Shown: positions 46,788-56,159, numbered from the stretch's first letter. The stretch is 64,000 nucleotides of DNA from Geothrix fermentans DSM 14018 (GCF_000428885.1 NZ_KE386810.1:84217-148216); one strand, 5' to 3'. Notes: a model not told the origin generated them from the sequence alone. Translations and numbers: made by a program.

Positions 46788-48547
46788 GGCTGCTCCTGGG
46801 CTAGCGTGGGCAGGATGCTGCGTAAGGTTTCGGACTCGATATCCCCGGCCTCGGCGAAGCGGGCGCGGTCGGGGCCGAGTGCCGCGAAGCGCCAGGCCAC
46901 CTCGGGCTTCAGCGCCGCGGCGGCGCGCAGGCAGCGGGCATCGTCGATGGTGTCTCCGGCGAAGACGACCTCCTCCGCCCGGAAGGCATCCGCCAGCTGG
47001 AGCAGGCCCGCAGGCTCGGGCTTGCGGAGGTGGGGCGCGGCGTCGCAGACCGCAGGCAGGGAGAAGCCCAGCACCTTCCAGGCCAGGTCCAGCTCTTCGG
47101 GCGGCCGGCCCGTAAGCACCGCCAGCTCCCAGCCCGTGGCCCACAGCTCCTCCAGGGCCACCAGGGGGCGCTCCAGGCGGATGGTGTCGGCGTAGTGCTT
47201 CTGCACCACGGCCTGCGCCGCAGGCTCCAGGGCCTCGGTCCGCGCATCGAGCTCGGGGAAGCCCCGGCCATCCGCACCTTCGACCAGGGGCCGCAGGTCC
47301 ACGTCGCCGTGGGCTTCGGCCATGGCCAGGGCACCGGCCGCGAGGCGGAAGTCGTTGTTGTAGCCGCCCAGGCGCTTGAAGGCGCGGTAGGCCCCGTCGG
47401 ACCAGGGGAGGGAAGGCCGCAGCTCCGCCAGGGCCCGGGCCACAGCCTCCATGAAGCTGCGGTCCGCGTCGATGAGCACGCCGTCGATGTCCAGCACCAG
47501 CAGGCGCCGGCGCGGGCGCGGCGCAGGTTCCGGAAGCGCCGCGCCCAGGGTCGCGGCCACGCGGGTGGTGTCGGCCTCGGTGCCGATGGTGAGCCGGGCA
47601 GCGCCAGTGCCGGGCAGGCGGCGCACCTTGATGCCTTCGGCCTCCAGGGCATCCGAGGGGTCCGGCGTCACATGGATGAAGTTGCCGGCGCTGGGGGCGG
47701 CGCGGTGCGCGGGCAGGGACGCCGCCAGGCGGTCGCGGCGGTCCGGCAGGGCCCGTACGGCGGGCTCGAAGGCCGGGGCGAAGTCCAGGGCCACGTCCAG
47801 CGCTTCAAGGCTGGCGGCGGGGATCGAGTAGGGCAGCTGCAGGGTGGCCAGCTTGCCCACCAGCTCCGGATCGCCCAGCAGATAGCCCAGGCGCCAGGAA
47901 GCCGAGGCCAGCGCCTTGCTGAAGGTGCGGAGCAGCAGCAGGTTCGGATAGCGGTCCACGGCCAGGCGGTGGGTGGCCGGTGCGAACTCCGCGTAGGCCT
48001 CGTCCATCACCACCAGGGGCGGCTCGGGCCGTGCAGCCGCCGCGGCCAGCAGGGGCTCCAGCTCCGCCGGGGACACCCAGGCGCCCGTGGGGTTGTTGGG
48101 TAGGGTCAGCCAGATCTGCCGGCAGTCCAGAGCCTCGAACCAGGGCTCCAGCGGGAAGCCCGTGCCCTGGGGCACCTTCCGCACTTGGCCGCCGTTGCGG
48201 CGCACGAGCATGGGATAGAGGCTGAAGCCGGGAGCGGGGATGGCCACGGTATCGCCGAAGCTGAGGCCGGCCATGGCCACGAGATCGAGGAGGGCCCCGC
48301 TGGAGGGTCCCAGCAGCAGACCGCCCTCGGGCGCGCCCACGCGCTTCCGCAGGCGCTCGGTGAGCTCCTCCTGGCGCTCGGGGTAGAGGTGGAAGGGCAT
48401 GTTCCGGAGCCGCGCGAGCAGCGCCTCGCGGGCTTCCGCGGGCCAGTCGGAGCCGGCCTCGTTCATGTGCAGCCGGACGCCCGTGGGCGGCTCGGGAGGC
48501 CGCCGGTAGGCGGGCAGGTCGGAGAGGTCGGGTCGGAGGAAGGACAT
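46784..48547 (-). CDS. hisC: Histidinol-phosphate aminotransferase fused to HAD phosphatase
   Basis: 587 residues. Residues 1-340 are a fold-type I PLP aminotransferase: NPTGAWVSP, VVMDEAYAEF, and the Schiff-base Lys near 211 in RTFSKALASASWRLGYL. Residues 348-585 are a HAD hydrolase with the nucleophile in LLVLDIDGVLIDADRSF (Asp353, Asp355), a cap with RLGGYNNDFRLA, the Lys motif LRKPEP and FAGDTIDDARC. The cap GGYNNDF pattern is like the TIGR01548-type HADs. Because hisB here has no phosphatase domain and HisC makes histidinol phosphate, the HAD part is a strong candidate for histidinol-phosphatase, which is inference. ATG at 48547 preferred over a TTG at 48553. Confidence 0.88.
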   Translation of the reverse strand: MSFLRPDLSDLPAYRRPPEPPTGVRLHMNEAGSDWPAEAREALLARLRNMPFHLYPERQEELTERLRKRVGAPEGGLLLGPSSGALLDLVAMAGLSFGDTVAIPAPGFSLYPMLVRRNGGQVRKVPQGTGFPLEPWFEALDCRQIWLTLPNNPTGAWVSPAELEPLLAAAAARPEPPLVVMDEAYAEFAPATHRLAVDRYPNLLLLRTFSKALASASWRLGYLLGDPELVGKLATLQLPYSIPAASLEALDVALDFAPAFEPAVRALPDRRDRLAASLPAHRAAPSAGNFIHVTPDPSDALEAEGIKVRRLPGTGAARLTIGTEADTTRVAATLGAALPEPAPRPRRRLLVLDIDGVLIDADRSFMEAVARALAELRPSLPWSDGAYRAFKRLGGYNNDFRLAAGALAMAEAHGDVDLRPLVEGADGRGFPELDARTEALEPAAQAVVQKHYADTIRLERPLVALEELWATGWELAVLTGRPPEELDLAWKVLGFSLPAVCDAAPHLRKPEPAGLLQLADAFRAEEVVFAGDTIDDARCLRAAAALKPEVAWRFAALGPDRARFAEAGDIESETLRSILPTLAQEQP

Positions 48548-48628
48548 GGGCAACTCGGGATGAGGGTAGGAGGAAACCTGGCCTCTTGGGAGAAGAAGCG
48601 GGGCGGAGCGCTCGGAAGGAGGCGCTCC

Positions 48629-49966
48629 CTAGGGGTGGTGATGGCCGCGCAGGCCGGCGCTGCGGCCGTGGTGCGTGAGGCCCTCAGCCTCGGCCAGCTT
48701 CTCGACCCAGGGGGCCATGGCGGCGGCATCGGCGGCGGAGAGCCGCAGCAGGCTCTGGCGCTTGAGGAAGGTGGCCACGCCCAGGGGGCTGGTGTAGCGG
48801 GCGCTGCGGTTCGTGGGCAGCACGTGGTTGGGGCCCGCGCCGTAGTCGCCGAAGGCCTCGGCGCTGGCGCTGCCGATGAACACGGCCCCGGCGGTGGTCA
48901 GCGAGGGCAGCCAGGCCTCGGGATCGCGCACGCAAAGTTCGAGATGCTCCGGCGCCCAGGCCTGGGACAGGGCGATGGCCAGGTCGCGTTCCGCGCAGAC
49001 CAGCCGCCCGTGGGCGCCCAGGCTCTGCTCGAGGATCGCCCGGCGGGGCGAGACGGCTACGCGGGTCTGGAGTTCGGTTTCCACGGCCTTGAGCAGGGCC
49101 CAGTCAGCGCTCACCAGCACCGCGGCCGCATCGGGATCATGCTCGGCCTGGGCCATGAGGTCTTCGGCCAGCCAGGCCGGATTAGCGCTGTCGTCGGCCA
49201 GGACCAGCAGCTCCGTGGGGCCCGCCAGGGCGTCGATGCCGCAGGTGCCGATGAGCTGGCGCTTGGCCTCGGCCACGAAGCGGTTGCCGGGGCCGGCCAC
49301 GAGGTCCACGGCGGGTTCTCCGAAGGCCAGCCAGCCCAGGGCCTGGGCACCGCCGAAGGGATAGAGTTCCGAAAGACCCAGCTCCGCCGCGCAGGCCAGC
49401 ACCAGGGGATCCACGCCCCAGGCGCCGGGCAGGGTGGGCTGGGGTTTCGGAGGCGTGACGCCCACGATGCGGCTCACGCCCGCCACCTGGGCGGGGATGA
49501 CGGTCATGGCCAGGGTGGAGGGGTAGAAGGCGCGCCCGCCGGGGATGTAGACGCCCGCTGTCTTCAAGGGGCACCAGCGCTCGCCCACGGTGCCGCCGCC
49601 GGGCAGGGGCAGCTCCAGGTCGTTCAGGCAGCCCCGCTGGCCCTCCGCGAAGCGGCGCACGTTGGCGATCATCTCCCGCAGGGCGGCCATGAGCTCGGGG
49701 CGCTCCCGCTCCACCCGGGTCCGGGCCTCGGCCAGCGATTCAGCGGGGATGCGGAGCACGGCCGGGTCCAGCTCCACGCCGTCCAGCTTCCGGGTCCAAT
49801 CCAGCACGGCGGTGAGGCCGTCCCGGCGCACATCCGCCAGGATGGCCGCGACGGCCCTCTGCGTGTCTTCCTCCGTTTGCCCATGCCTCGTCAGTGCGGC
49901 GATCCACCCGGGCACGTCCGCCCGGTTCGTCAGGTCACTGGAGGGGATGAAGCAACACCTGTGCAC
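48629..49966 (-). CDS. hisD: Histidinol dehydrogenase
   Basis: About 445 residues, oxidising histidinol to histidine in two steps with NAD and zinc. Markers: LKTAGVYIPGGRAFYPSTLAM, DLVAGPGNRFVAEAKRQLIG, DALAGPTELLVLAD, MAQAEHDPDAAAVL, YTSPLGVATFLKRQS and, near the end, AEAEGLTHHGRSA. The frame is open upstream to 50113, but the extra residues are not family-like; the GTG at 49966 gives a normal length. It leads the histidine operon. An 81-base gap, with a 7-bp GGAGCGC/GCGCTCC stem, separates it from hisC. I found no His-rich leader peptide. Confidence 0.92.
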   Translation of the reverse strand: MHRCCFIPSSDLTNRADVPGWIAALTRHGQTEEDTQRAVAAILADVRRDGLTAVLDWTRKLDGVELDPAVLRIPAESLAEARTRVERERPELMAALREMIANVRRFAEGQRGCLNDLELPLPGGGTVGERWCPLKTAGVYIPGGRAFYPSTLAMTVIPAQVAGVSRIVGVTPPKPQPTLPGAWGVDPLVLACAAELGLSELYPFGGAQALGWLAFGEPAVDLVAGPGNRFVAEAKRQLIGTCGIDALAGPTELLVLADDSANPAWLAEDLMAQAEHDPDAAAVLVSADWALLKAVETELQTRVAVSPRRAILEQSLGAHGRLVCAERDLAIALSQAWAPEHLELCVRDPEAWLPSLTTAGAVFIGSASAEAFGDYGAGPNHVLPTNRSARYTSPLGVATFLKRQSLLRLSAADAAAMAPWVEKLAEAEGLTHHGRSAGLRGHHHP

Positions 49967-50136
49967 CTCATGGGTGAAGTCCTGAGCTTGGCACCGGATG
50001 GGCCGGGGCGCAAGCGGGAACGTTGTCTGGGCAGATTCTTTACAATACGCCACCATTGTTGGCATCCGCCTTTGGCGACTAGCATCAGGGCAAGCCGATT
50101 GGGCATTAATCAATTGGATCCTGAGGTCACGAAACC

Positions 50137-51738
50137 ATGTCGAACCTGGACGGCCTGATCAAGGAAACGCTGGTCTTCATCGCCCAGCGCGGCTGGGCGG
50201 GGTCGCAGGTGGACTTCTTCCCGTCGCTGGCGAAGTTCCTGGGCGAGAAGCTGGGGGTGGAGTACGCGCTGGTGGACGAGCTGCTCCCCGGCGGGAAGCG
50301 CGCGCGGACCGTGGGGCTCTACGCGGCCGGGGAGATCCTCCCGGACCTGGAATACGACCTCCAGGGGACGCCCTGCGAAAACGTCATGGGAAAGACCCTC
50401 TGCTGGTACTCGCGGGGCATCCAGCAGCTCTTTCCCGAGGACCCGATGCTCCAGCAGATGGGCGCGGAGAGCTACCTCGGCATCCCCCTGTGGGATTCTC
50501 GCGGGAATCCCGTCGGCCTGATCGCCGTGATGGGGCGGAAGCCCATCGAGGACCGGGATCTGGCGGAGTCCGTCCTGCAGGTGGTGGCCGTGCACTGCGC
50601 CCATGAGCTGGAGCGCAAGCGCGCGGAGGAGGCCGAGCGCCGGATCCAGGCCGAGCTGCTGCGGTACCAGAAGCTGGAGTCCATCGGGGGCCTGGCCAGC
50701 GGCGTGGCCCACGACATGAACAACGTGCTGGCGGCGATCATGGGTCTGGCGACGGTCCTCCAGAACCGGGTGGAGGGCGATCCCGCCGCCACGCGGGACC
50801 TGGACCTGCTCCTCAAGGCCGCCCTGAGGGGCCGGAACCTCGTGAAGGGGCTCACGGATTTCTCACGCGACGGGCTGAAGGACCCCGCCCCCGTGGACCT
50901 GAACCAGGTGCTCAGGCAGGAGGCGGAACTGCTCACCCGCGCCGCCGCCGGGCGGGTGGAGGTGGGGCTGGACCTGGAGGAGCCCCTGCCTGAGGTGCTG
51001 GGCGAAGTCTCGGCCCTGGCCAACGTGGTGATGAACCTGTGCGTGAACGCCCTGGACGCCATGCCGGAAGGGGGCCGCCTGACGCTGCGGTCCCGGAAGC
51101 TGGATGGGGGCGGGGTGGAGGTGGGGGTGGAGGATACGGGCCAGGGCATGACGCCCGAGGTTCTGGCCAAGGCCCTGGATCCCTACTTCACCACCAAGCC
51201 CGTGGGCAAGGGCACAGGCTTGGGGCTCTCCATCGTCTATGGGGTGATGAAGGCCCACGGCGGCGGCTGCCAGATCCAGAGCCGGCCGGGGCTGGGCACG
51301 CGGGTCCTCCTGGCTTTCCCGGCCATGGAAGCCCCGGCGGTCCCCCCGCCGGTGGCAGTTCCGGTCTCCGCCGCCAGGGGCCTGGGCATCCTCCTGGTGG
51401 ACGATGAGGAACTGATCCGCGAATCCGCATCGGCCCTGTTCCGCCATGTGGGGCACCAGGTCGAGGTGGCGGCCAGCGGCCGGGAAGGGCTGGATCGGCT
51501 GCGCGACGGGCTGGCGGTGGATCTGGTGGTGCTCGACCAGAACATGCCGGGGATGAGCGGGGTGGAGACCCTGCGGGAGCTCCGGACCTCGCATCCGGAC
51601 TTGCCGGTCATCCTCTCTTCGGGCCGGGTGGACCGGGAGGTGGAAGGCGCCCTGTCCTCCTACGCCAGCGTCTGGCTCCTGAAGAAGCCCTTCGATTTCG
51701 CCGAGCTGAAGGCCATCGTCCGGACGGCCTGTCCCTGA
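50137..51738 (+). CDS. Hybrid sensor histidine kinase (GAF-HisKA-HATPase-REC)
   Basis: 533 residues with no transmembrane segment, hence cytoplasmic. An N-terminal GAF-like sensor (about 15-165), HisKA with the phospho-acceptor His192 in GLASGVAHDMNNVLAAI, a HATPase (NLCVNALDAMP, DTGQGMTPEV, GKGTGLGLSIVYGV), and a C-terminal receiver (GILLVDDEEL, with Asp467 in VVLDQNMPGMSG). The NtrB-like HDMNN H-box is notable in a window that carries rpoN, but no AAA+ regulator is present. Divergent from hisD across about 170 bases, where no promoter is confidently seen. Signal unknown. Confidence 0.92.
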   Translation: MSNLDGLIKETLVFIAQRGWAGSQVDFFPSLAKFLGEKLGVEYALVDELLPGGKRARTVGLYAAGEILPDLEYDLQGTPCENVMGKTLCWYSRGIQQLFPEDPMLQQMGAESYLGIPLWDSRGNPVGLIAVMGRKPIEDRDLAESVLQVVAVHCAHELERKRAEEAERRIQAELLRYQKLESIGGLASGVAHDMNNVLAAIMGLATVLQNRVEGDPAATRDLDLLLKAALRGRNLVKGLTDFSRDGLKDPAPVDLNQVLRQEAELLTRAAAGRVEVGLDLEEPLPEVLGEVSALANVVMNLCVNALDAMPEGGRLTLRSRKLDGGGVEVGVEDTGQGMTPEVLAKALDPYFTTKPVGKGTGLGLSIVYGVMKAHGGGCQIQSRPGLGTRVLLAFPAMEAPAVPPPVAVPVSAARGLGILLVDDEELIRESASALFRHVGHQVEVAASGREGLDRLRDGLAVDLVVLDQNMPGMSGVETLRELRTSHPDLPVILSSGRVDREVEGALSSYASVWLLKKPFDFAELKAIVRTACP

Positions 51739-51745
51739 GACGGGC

Positions 51746-52666
51746 TCAGGCGGGCAGGGCGGCGATGCTGAGCTCGGCCGGCTGGAAGAAGAACCGCACC
51801 GTGGCGGGTTCCGCCTCCTCGGTCCACTCCCAGCAGCCGGGGTCGGCCAGGATGGCCTGGGCCAGGGCCACATGCAGGGCGTGGCCGGCCGCGTGGGCCT
51901 CCACCAGACCCATCAGGGGCGCGCCGAGCAGGGCCAGGTCGCCCACCAGGTCGAGCATCTTGTGGCGCACGGCCTCGTCCTCGTAGCGCAGGGACTCGTT
52001 CAGGGGCCCGTCGGCGCCGAAGACCACGGCATTGTCCAGGCTGCCGCCGAGGGCCAGGCCCCGGGCGCGCATCATGTCGATCTCCTGGGCCAGGCAGAAG
52101 GTGCGGGCGGCACCCAGCTCCCGGCGGTACTTCTCCGGGGTGAGGCTCAGCTCGCGGCTCTGGCGGCCGAGGGCGGGGATGGGGAAGTCGATGACGTAGC
52201 GCAGGCGGAGGCCGTCGTAGGGGAGGGCGCGGATCCAGCGGTCGCCGTTGCGGACCTCGATGGGCCGGGTGATCTTCAGGAACCGGCGGCGGCCCTCGAG
52301 GGCCCGGGTGCCCGCCTGCAGGATGGCGTCCACCCAGGGGGCGGCGCTGCCGTCCAGGATGGGCAGCTCCTCGGCGTCCACCTCGATGCGGAGGTGGTCG
52401 ATCTCCAGGCCCGTGAGGGCGGAGAGCAGGTGCTCGATGGTCTGGAGCCGGACGCCGTCCTTCACCAGGGTGGTGGCCAGGACCAGGTCGCCGGCCAGGT
52501 TGGCCTTGGCGGGAATTTCTGTGCCGGTGGGGGTATGGATGAACACGATCCCCGTGGGCTCGGCCACGGGCACCAGGCGCACGGAGCAGGGGCGGTTGCC
52601 ATGCAGGCCATGGCCCGAGATGGTGATCTCGCGGCTCAGGGTCTGGGGTGTGGTGCTGCGGGGCAT
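51746..52666 (-). CDS. lpxC: UDP-3-O-acyl-N-acetylglucosamine deacetylase
   Basis: 306-residue zinc deacetylase, the committed step of lipid A synthesis. Zinc ligands are visible: the His of TIEHLLSALTG and the His and Asp in VRHKMLDLVGDLALLG. The catalytic His is in AAGHALHVALA. LPILDGSAAPWV is the family marker. It is monofunctional (no FabZ fusion). It is convergent with the kinase gene. A 14-bp AT-rich palindrome lies upstream, between it and ispD. Confidence 0.97.
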   Translation of the reverse strand: MPRSTTPQTLSREITISGHGLHGNRPCSVRLVPVAEPTGIVFIHTPTGTEIPAKANLAGDLVLATTLVKDGVRLQTIEHLLSALTGLEIDHLRIEVDAEELPILDGSAAPWVDAILQAGTRALEGRRRFLKITRPIEVRNGDRWIRALPYDGLRLRYVIDFPIPALGRQSRELSLTPEKYRRELGAARTFCLAQEIDMMRARGLALGGSLDNAVVFGADGPLNESLRYEDEAVRHKMLDLVGDLALLGAPLMGLVEAHAAGHALHVALAQAILADPGCWEWTEEAEPATVRFFFQPAELSIAALPA

Positions 52667-52709
52667 GGTTCGTCCTCGCAGGGTTCTAAGCCATTTTCGT
52701 GCCGTTTTA

Positions 52710-52740
52710 CATACTCAAATCATTTCATGATTTGAGTATG
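52710..52740. promoter_or_regulatory. AT-rich palindrome upstream of lpxC
   Basis: Perfect 14-base arms, CATACTCAAATCAT and ATGATTTGAGTATG, around a TTC centre, 43 bases before the lpxC start. It stands out from very GC-rich surroundings. No T tract follows on the lpxC strand, so a regulator-binding operator seems likelier than an intrinsic terminator for ispD; both remain possible. Confidence 0.55.
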
Positions 52741-52789
52741 GATGAATAGGGCACGGATGTGGGTGCGGCCACCACACTCCGTGGTCTGG

Positions 52790-53494
52790 TCAGCGGGGCC
52801 GGGTGCGCTCCCAGTCCTCGGGGGTGGTCAGCTTCAGGTTGGAACCGGGGCTGGGGATCAGCTTCACGGCCAGCCCCAGCCGCTCCAGCAGGGCCACATC
52901 GTCTGTGGCGCTGAAGCCGGCCTCGTCCGCCGCGTGGAAGGCATGGAGCCAGGTGCCCAGCCGGGCGATCTGGGGGGTCTGGGCCCGGAAGAACTCCTCA
53001 CGGGGCTCGGTCCGGAGGACTCGGCCCTCCGCGTCCACCCGCTTCAGCGTGTCCGTGGAGGGTTCGCCGAGGAGGACGCCATCGTACTGGTTCAAGGCGT
53101 CCAGAGCCTCCCACAGGGGAGTCGCGGGGGGGAAGGGGCGCACGGCATCGTGGATCATCACGGGCGCCATGGGCTGGTCGGGCAGGGTCAGGAGGGCGGC
53201 CCAGACCGAGGCTTGGCGGGTGTCGCCCCCGGGAGTCACCGCGCAGGGGATGCCGAAGGACCAGCTCCGGGCCTCCTCGAGGTGGGCCTCCGGCACCGCC
53301 AGGACGATCCCCGCCAGCGGCGGCATGCCCGGGGCCAGGAAGGCCTCGACGGTGGCGCGGAGGAGCGGGCGGCCACCCCAGTCGCGGAACTGCTTGGGCA
53401 GGCCGCCGCCCATGCGCAGGCCCCTGCCCCCGGCCGGGATCACCAGGTAGGGCCGCAGGGGCTCAGTGCTGGCGGGTGATGAAGGGCTCGACAC
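52790..53494 (-). CDS. ispD: 2-C-methyl-D-erythritol 4-phosphate cytidylyltransferase
   Basis: 234 residues, third enzyme of the MEP isoprenoid pathway. The CTP-binding N-terminus reads VIPAGGRGLRMGGGLPKQF; VMIHDAVRPF, RAQTPQIARL and FSATDDVALLE are family blocks. The GTG at 53494 is chosen because AAGGA precedes it by 5 bases and the product length is normal. It begins inside the rlpA gene (32-base overlap), implying co-translation. No ispF is attached. Confidence 0.92.
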   Translation of the reverse strand: MSSPSSPASTEPLRPYLVIPAGGRGLRMGGGLPKQFRDWGGRPLLRATVEAFLAPGMPPLAGIVLAVPEAHLEEARSWSFGIPCAVTPGGDTRQASVWAALLTLPDQPMAPVMIHDAVRPFPPATPLWEALDALNQYDGVLLGEPSTDTLKRVDAEGRVLRTEPREEFFRAQTPQIARLGTWLHAFHAADEAGFSATDDVALLERLGLAVKLIPSPGSNLKLTTPEDWERTRPR

Positions 53495-54185
53495 CGCGGT
53501 CCTTGAGGAGCTTGGCCAGCTGCTGGGCCGCCTGCTCGGCATCCTGGCGGCTGGTGTAGCTGCCGACGCGGACCCGCTTCACCGCCAGCCCGCCGCGGGT
53601 GGTGGCGCTCTGGAGGGTCACGACTCCGAAGGTGTTTTCAAGTTCGCGCGTAAGTGATTCGATGTTCTTGGGATCGGAAAGAGCGGCCACCTGCACCACG
53701 AAGGGATCCAGGCGATCTGCGGCGGGATCCAGGGGGACGGGCAGGCCCATGGCATCCACGGAGCGAAGCCGGATGCGGGTGGTCCCACGGCCCAGGAAGC
53801 CCAGTTCCTCAGCGCCCCGCTTGGAAAGATCCAGCATGCGCCCCTTGACGAAGGGCCCCCGGTCGTTCACCCGGAGGACGGCGCGCTTGCGGTTCTCCAG
53901 GTTCTCCACCTCGACGAAGCTGCCCAGCGGCAGGGTGCGGTGGGCGCAGGTGAACTGCTCGGGATCGAAAATCTCCCCGCTGGCCGTGGGCCGGCCTGCG
54001 AATCCGTCGTCATTACCCCCGTACCAGCTGGCCACGCCCTCTTCCACGTAGGCCTGTCCATCCGCGGGCACGGCGCCCCCGCGGGAGCCGGTGGCCGGGC
54101 TGACGTAGGCCGCCGGGGGCCGGGTGCAGTGGAGGGTGAAGCTCAGGGCCACCAGGGTGGCCACGCGCGGAGTGCTCCAGCGCAT
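53463..54185 (-). CDS. rlpA: RlpA-like septal lytic transglycosylase with SPOR domain
   Basis: 240 residues from the ATG at 54185. A short hydrophobic N-terminus ends in SFTLHC, a weak lipobox (His at -1). The double-psi beta-barrel follows: EGVASWYGGNDDGFAGRPTA, FTCAHRTLPLGSFV and VNDRGPFVKGRMLDLS, covering the residues used to cleave denuded glycans. A C-terminal SPOR domain (PFVVQVAALSDPKN onward) binds septal peptidoglycan. Another in-frame ATG at 54308 has an excellent GGAG site 5 bases upstream but would add 41 non-signal-like residues; the start is therefore uncertain. Overlaps ispD. Confidence 0.86.
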   Translation of the reverse strand: MRWSTPRVATLVALSFTLHCTRPPAAYVSPATGSRGGAVPADGQAYVEEGVASWYGGNDDGFAGRPTASGEIFDPEQFTCAHRTLPLGSFVEVENLENRKRAVLRVNDRGPFVKGRMLDLSKRGAEELGFLGRGTTRIRLRSVDAMGLPVPLDPAADRLDPFVVQVAALSDPKNIESLTRELENTFGVVTLQSATTRGGLAVKRVRVGSYTSRQDAEQAAQQLAKLLKDRGVEPFITRQH

Positions 54186-54363
54186 GAGCCTGAGGAGTCC
54201 GCCTCTTCCTGGGTCCACCGGCGTCGGAGGGTCGAAGGCGATGTGGATCTCGTGGATCCAGAGCGCGCAGGCCTTGCTCCAATTGGTGGGATGGAAGGGT
54301 GACAGCATCGGACTCCACAAAGATCATCAGGTCGAATTTAATGACCAGTTCGTATACATATAG

Positions 54364-54392
54364 AGTATGGCTGAGGCGGCCCCTTTTGTAAA
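54364..54392 (-). promoter_or_regulatory. Possible sigma-70 promoter for rlpA-ispD
   Basis: On the minus strand, TTTACA and CATACT are separated by 17 bases within the only AT-rich part of the 255-base gap between rlpA and the PATAN-SPOR gene. Transcription would begin near 54357. The rest of the gap holds nothing recognisable. Confidence 0.4.
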
Positions 54393-54440
54393 GAGCCACA
54401 AATTGCAATAGGAATATAGGATGGAAATCCGTGCTTATGC

Positions 54441-56159
54441 CTATTGCCGGGCGGGGATCTCGTCCACCCGGAAGGGCTTCGGACGGTTGCCCCCCGCCGA
54501 GAACGGGGCCGGGAGGCGGCGGGCGGCGGCCTGGGCGGCAGCTTCGGAGTCGTAGCTCCCGAGGAAGACCTGGTAGCAGGTGCGTCCGCCCCGCATGGTC
54601 ATGGGCAGGATGAAGAGATCCGGGTCCAGACCCTTGAGCAGGCCGACCGCATGTTGGACCGTGTCGCCCTGGCAGGCGATCTCCAGACGCAGGGACCACT
54701 TGCCCCGGAGGCTGGCCCGGTGGGCGGCCCCCTGGCTGAGCGCCTGCTTCCAGTTCCCTTCGCGGATGGTCTTCAGCCGCTCGGCCTTGGAAGGAAGCGC
54801 GGTCTTCGGTTCTGCCTTGGCCACGGCCTTGGCCTCGGCTTTGGGCTCGGCTTTGGGCTGGGCCTGTGGGGGAGCCGGGGCCTGGGCGGGGGCCTTGGCG
54901 GAAACCGGGGTGGCGGTGGCCGGGGCGACGGCGGCCTGGGCCGAAGCGGCTGGAGGCGCGGCAGATGCCGGAAGGGAAGCCTTCACCGCCTCCCCTGGGG
55001 AGGCCTGGGGGCTCGGGCTGGGGGAGAGAGCCCGGTGATCCGGAGTGGATTGGGTCAGGCGGGGCAGGATGATGGGATTCTTCCGATGCCACCACAGACC
55101 ACCCCACAGGCCCAGGCCCACCAGGAGGATCAGGGCCAGGACCAGGGGGCGGCGATTGGAGGTTTTGGGCCCAATATCTGAAAGATCAGAGATTTCTGTA
55201 CTGCCGGAGGCCGCCTGGAGGATAGGTACGGCCGGTTCCGGCGGTGTGAAGAGCCGGGAGGCAGGCAGAGGCTCCTCCACCTCGTCTTCGGGTTCCAGCC
55301 GGTCGAGGGCCTCGGCCAGGTGCTCCAGGTTGGTGGTGGGATGCTGGCTGGCCTGGATCTCCTCGATGAGCGAGGGGCGGGGTCCCGGGGCAGACACCGG
55401 GACAGGCGTGGGGGGGATGAGCGGCACCGGGGACAGCGGAGCGACCGGCGGCAGGTCGAGGGGGAGGGCCAGCACCGGTTCGGGGAGGGTGGCGCCATGG
55501 AGCCGGACCCATCCCATCTCACGCAGGTACAGGATGAAGGCACCGAGGCGGAAGGGCTCCACCCCGGATTCCCGGCTCAGCTCCAGCAGGGTCCGGTGGT
55601 CGTCCAGGAGGGTGGGGATGCGGACCAGGTCCTGGGGCAGGCTGAGCTCCGCCGGGATCCGTCCCTCCAGGTCCACCACCTGGTCCAGGGGGCCCAGCTC
55701 CGCCAGCACCCGCTCCCGGTCCTGGAGGTTCAGCACCCCGCCCAGCAGCATGGCCGGGGTGTCGAAGGGCAGGCGGACCGTGGCCGCGTCCAGGGCCTTG
55801 GCCTCGAAGGCCGGAGGCTCGGCGTCCACGGCCATGGCCCCCCAGACCACCCGCTCGACCTGGGCCCGGGCCACGTCCAGCAGGTCTCGCTGGGTGATGA
55901 AACCCATCTCGATGAGGTTCCGCCCGATGGACATGGTCGGGTTGAGGTTCGCCATGGCGTAGTCGAGCTGGACCTGGGTGAGCTTGCGGCGCTCCACCAG
56001 CAGGTGGGTGAGGCGGTCCAGGGGGTGGGTGCTGGCGGCGAAGACCACGTTCCCCTGCTCGAGGTAGACCGTCCGGCCCGGTTCATGGCCCAGGCGCCAC
56101 AGGCCGGTGGCCCCCGCCCGGTGCCGGGCGAAGAGGTCCCGGAGGGCCGGAAGGCTCAT
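54441..56159 (-). CDS. PATAN/DUF4388-like protein with membrane anchor and SPOR-like C-terminus
   Basis: 572 residues. The N-terminal region ([20 protein letters not shown] then [10 protein letters not shown]) matches the DUF4388/PATAN style of regulatory domains common in deltaproteobacteria and relatives. A DUF-like middle ([12 protein letters not shown] region) and Pro-rich linkers follow. A single transmembrane helix ([19 protein letters not shown], near 355) precedes an Ala/Pro/Lys-rich periplasmic stalk and a final SPOR-like domain ([20 protein letters not shown]). A cytoplasmic signalling domain joined to a cell-wall sensor is an attractive reading, but inference. It overlaps the tyrS stop by 4 bases and lies upstream of rlpA, also a SPOR protein. 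Confidence 0.72.
   Translation of the reverse strand: MSLPALRDLFARHRAGATGLWRLGHEPGRTVYLEQGNVVFAASTHPLDRLTHLLVERRKLTQVQLDYAMANLNPTMSIGRNLIEMGFITQRDLLDVARAQVERVVWGAMAVDAEPPAFEAKALDAATVRLPFDTPAMLLGGVLNLQDRERVLAELGPLDQVVDLEGRIPAELSLPQDLVRIPTLLDDHRTLLELSRESGVEPFRLGAFILYLREMGWVRLHGATLPEPVLALPLDLPPVAPLSPVPLIPPTPVPVSAPGPRPSLIEEIQASQHPTTNLEHLAEALDRLEPEDEVEEPLPASRLFTPPEPAVPILQAASGSTEISDLSDIGPKTSNRRPLVLALILLVGLGLWGGLWWHRKNPIILPRLTQSTPDHRALSPSPSPQASPGEAVKASLPASAAPPAASAQAAVAPATATPVSAKAPAQAPAPPQAQPKAEPKAEAKAVAKAEPKTALPSKAERLKTIREGNWKQALSQGAAHRASLRGKWSLRLEIACQGDTVQHAVGLLKGLDPDLFILPMTMRGGRTCYQVFLGSYDSEAAAQAAARRLPAPFSAGGNRPKPFRVDEIPARQ

Noticed and set aside
48548..48628. Terminator between hisD and hisC
   Set aside because: The 7-bp stem lacks a T tract; genes on both sides belong to one pathway and strand, so one transcript is more likely.
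49967..50136. Histidine attenuator with a His-rich leader peptide before hisD
   Set aside because: No run of His codons or terminator/antiterminator pair is visible in this gap.
54186..54308. Extended RlpA N-terminus from the ATG at 54308
   Set aside because: Its ribosome-binding site is good, but the 41 extra residues would bury the export signal, so the shorter start is kept with low certainty.
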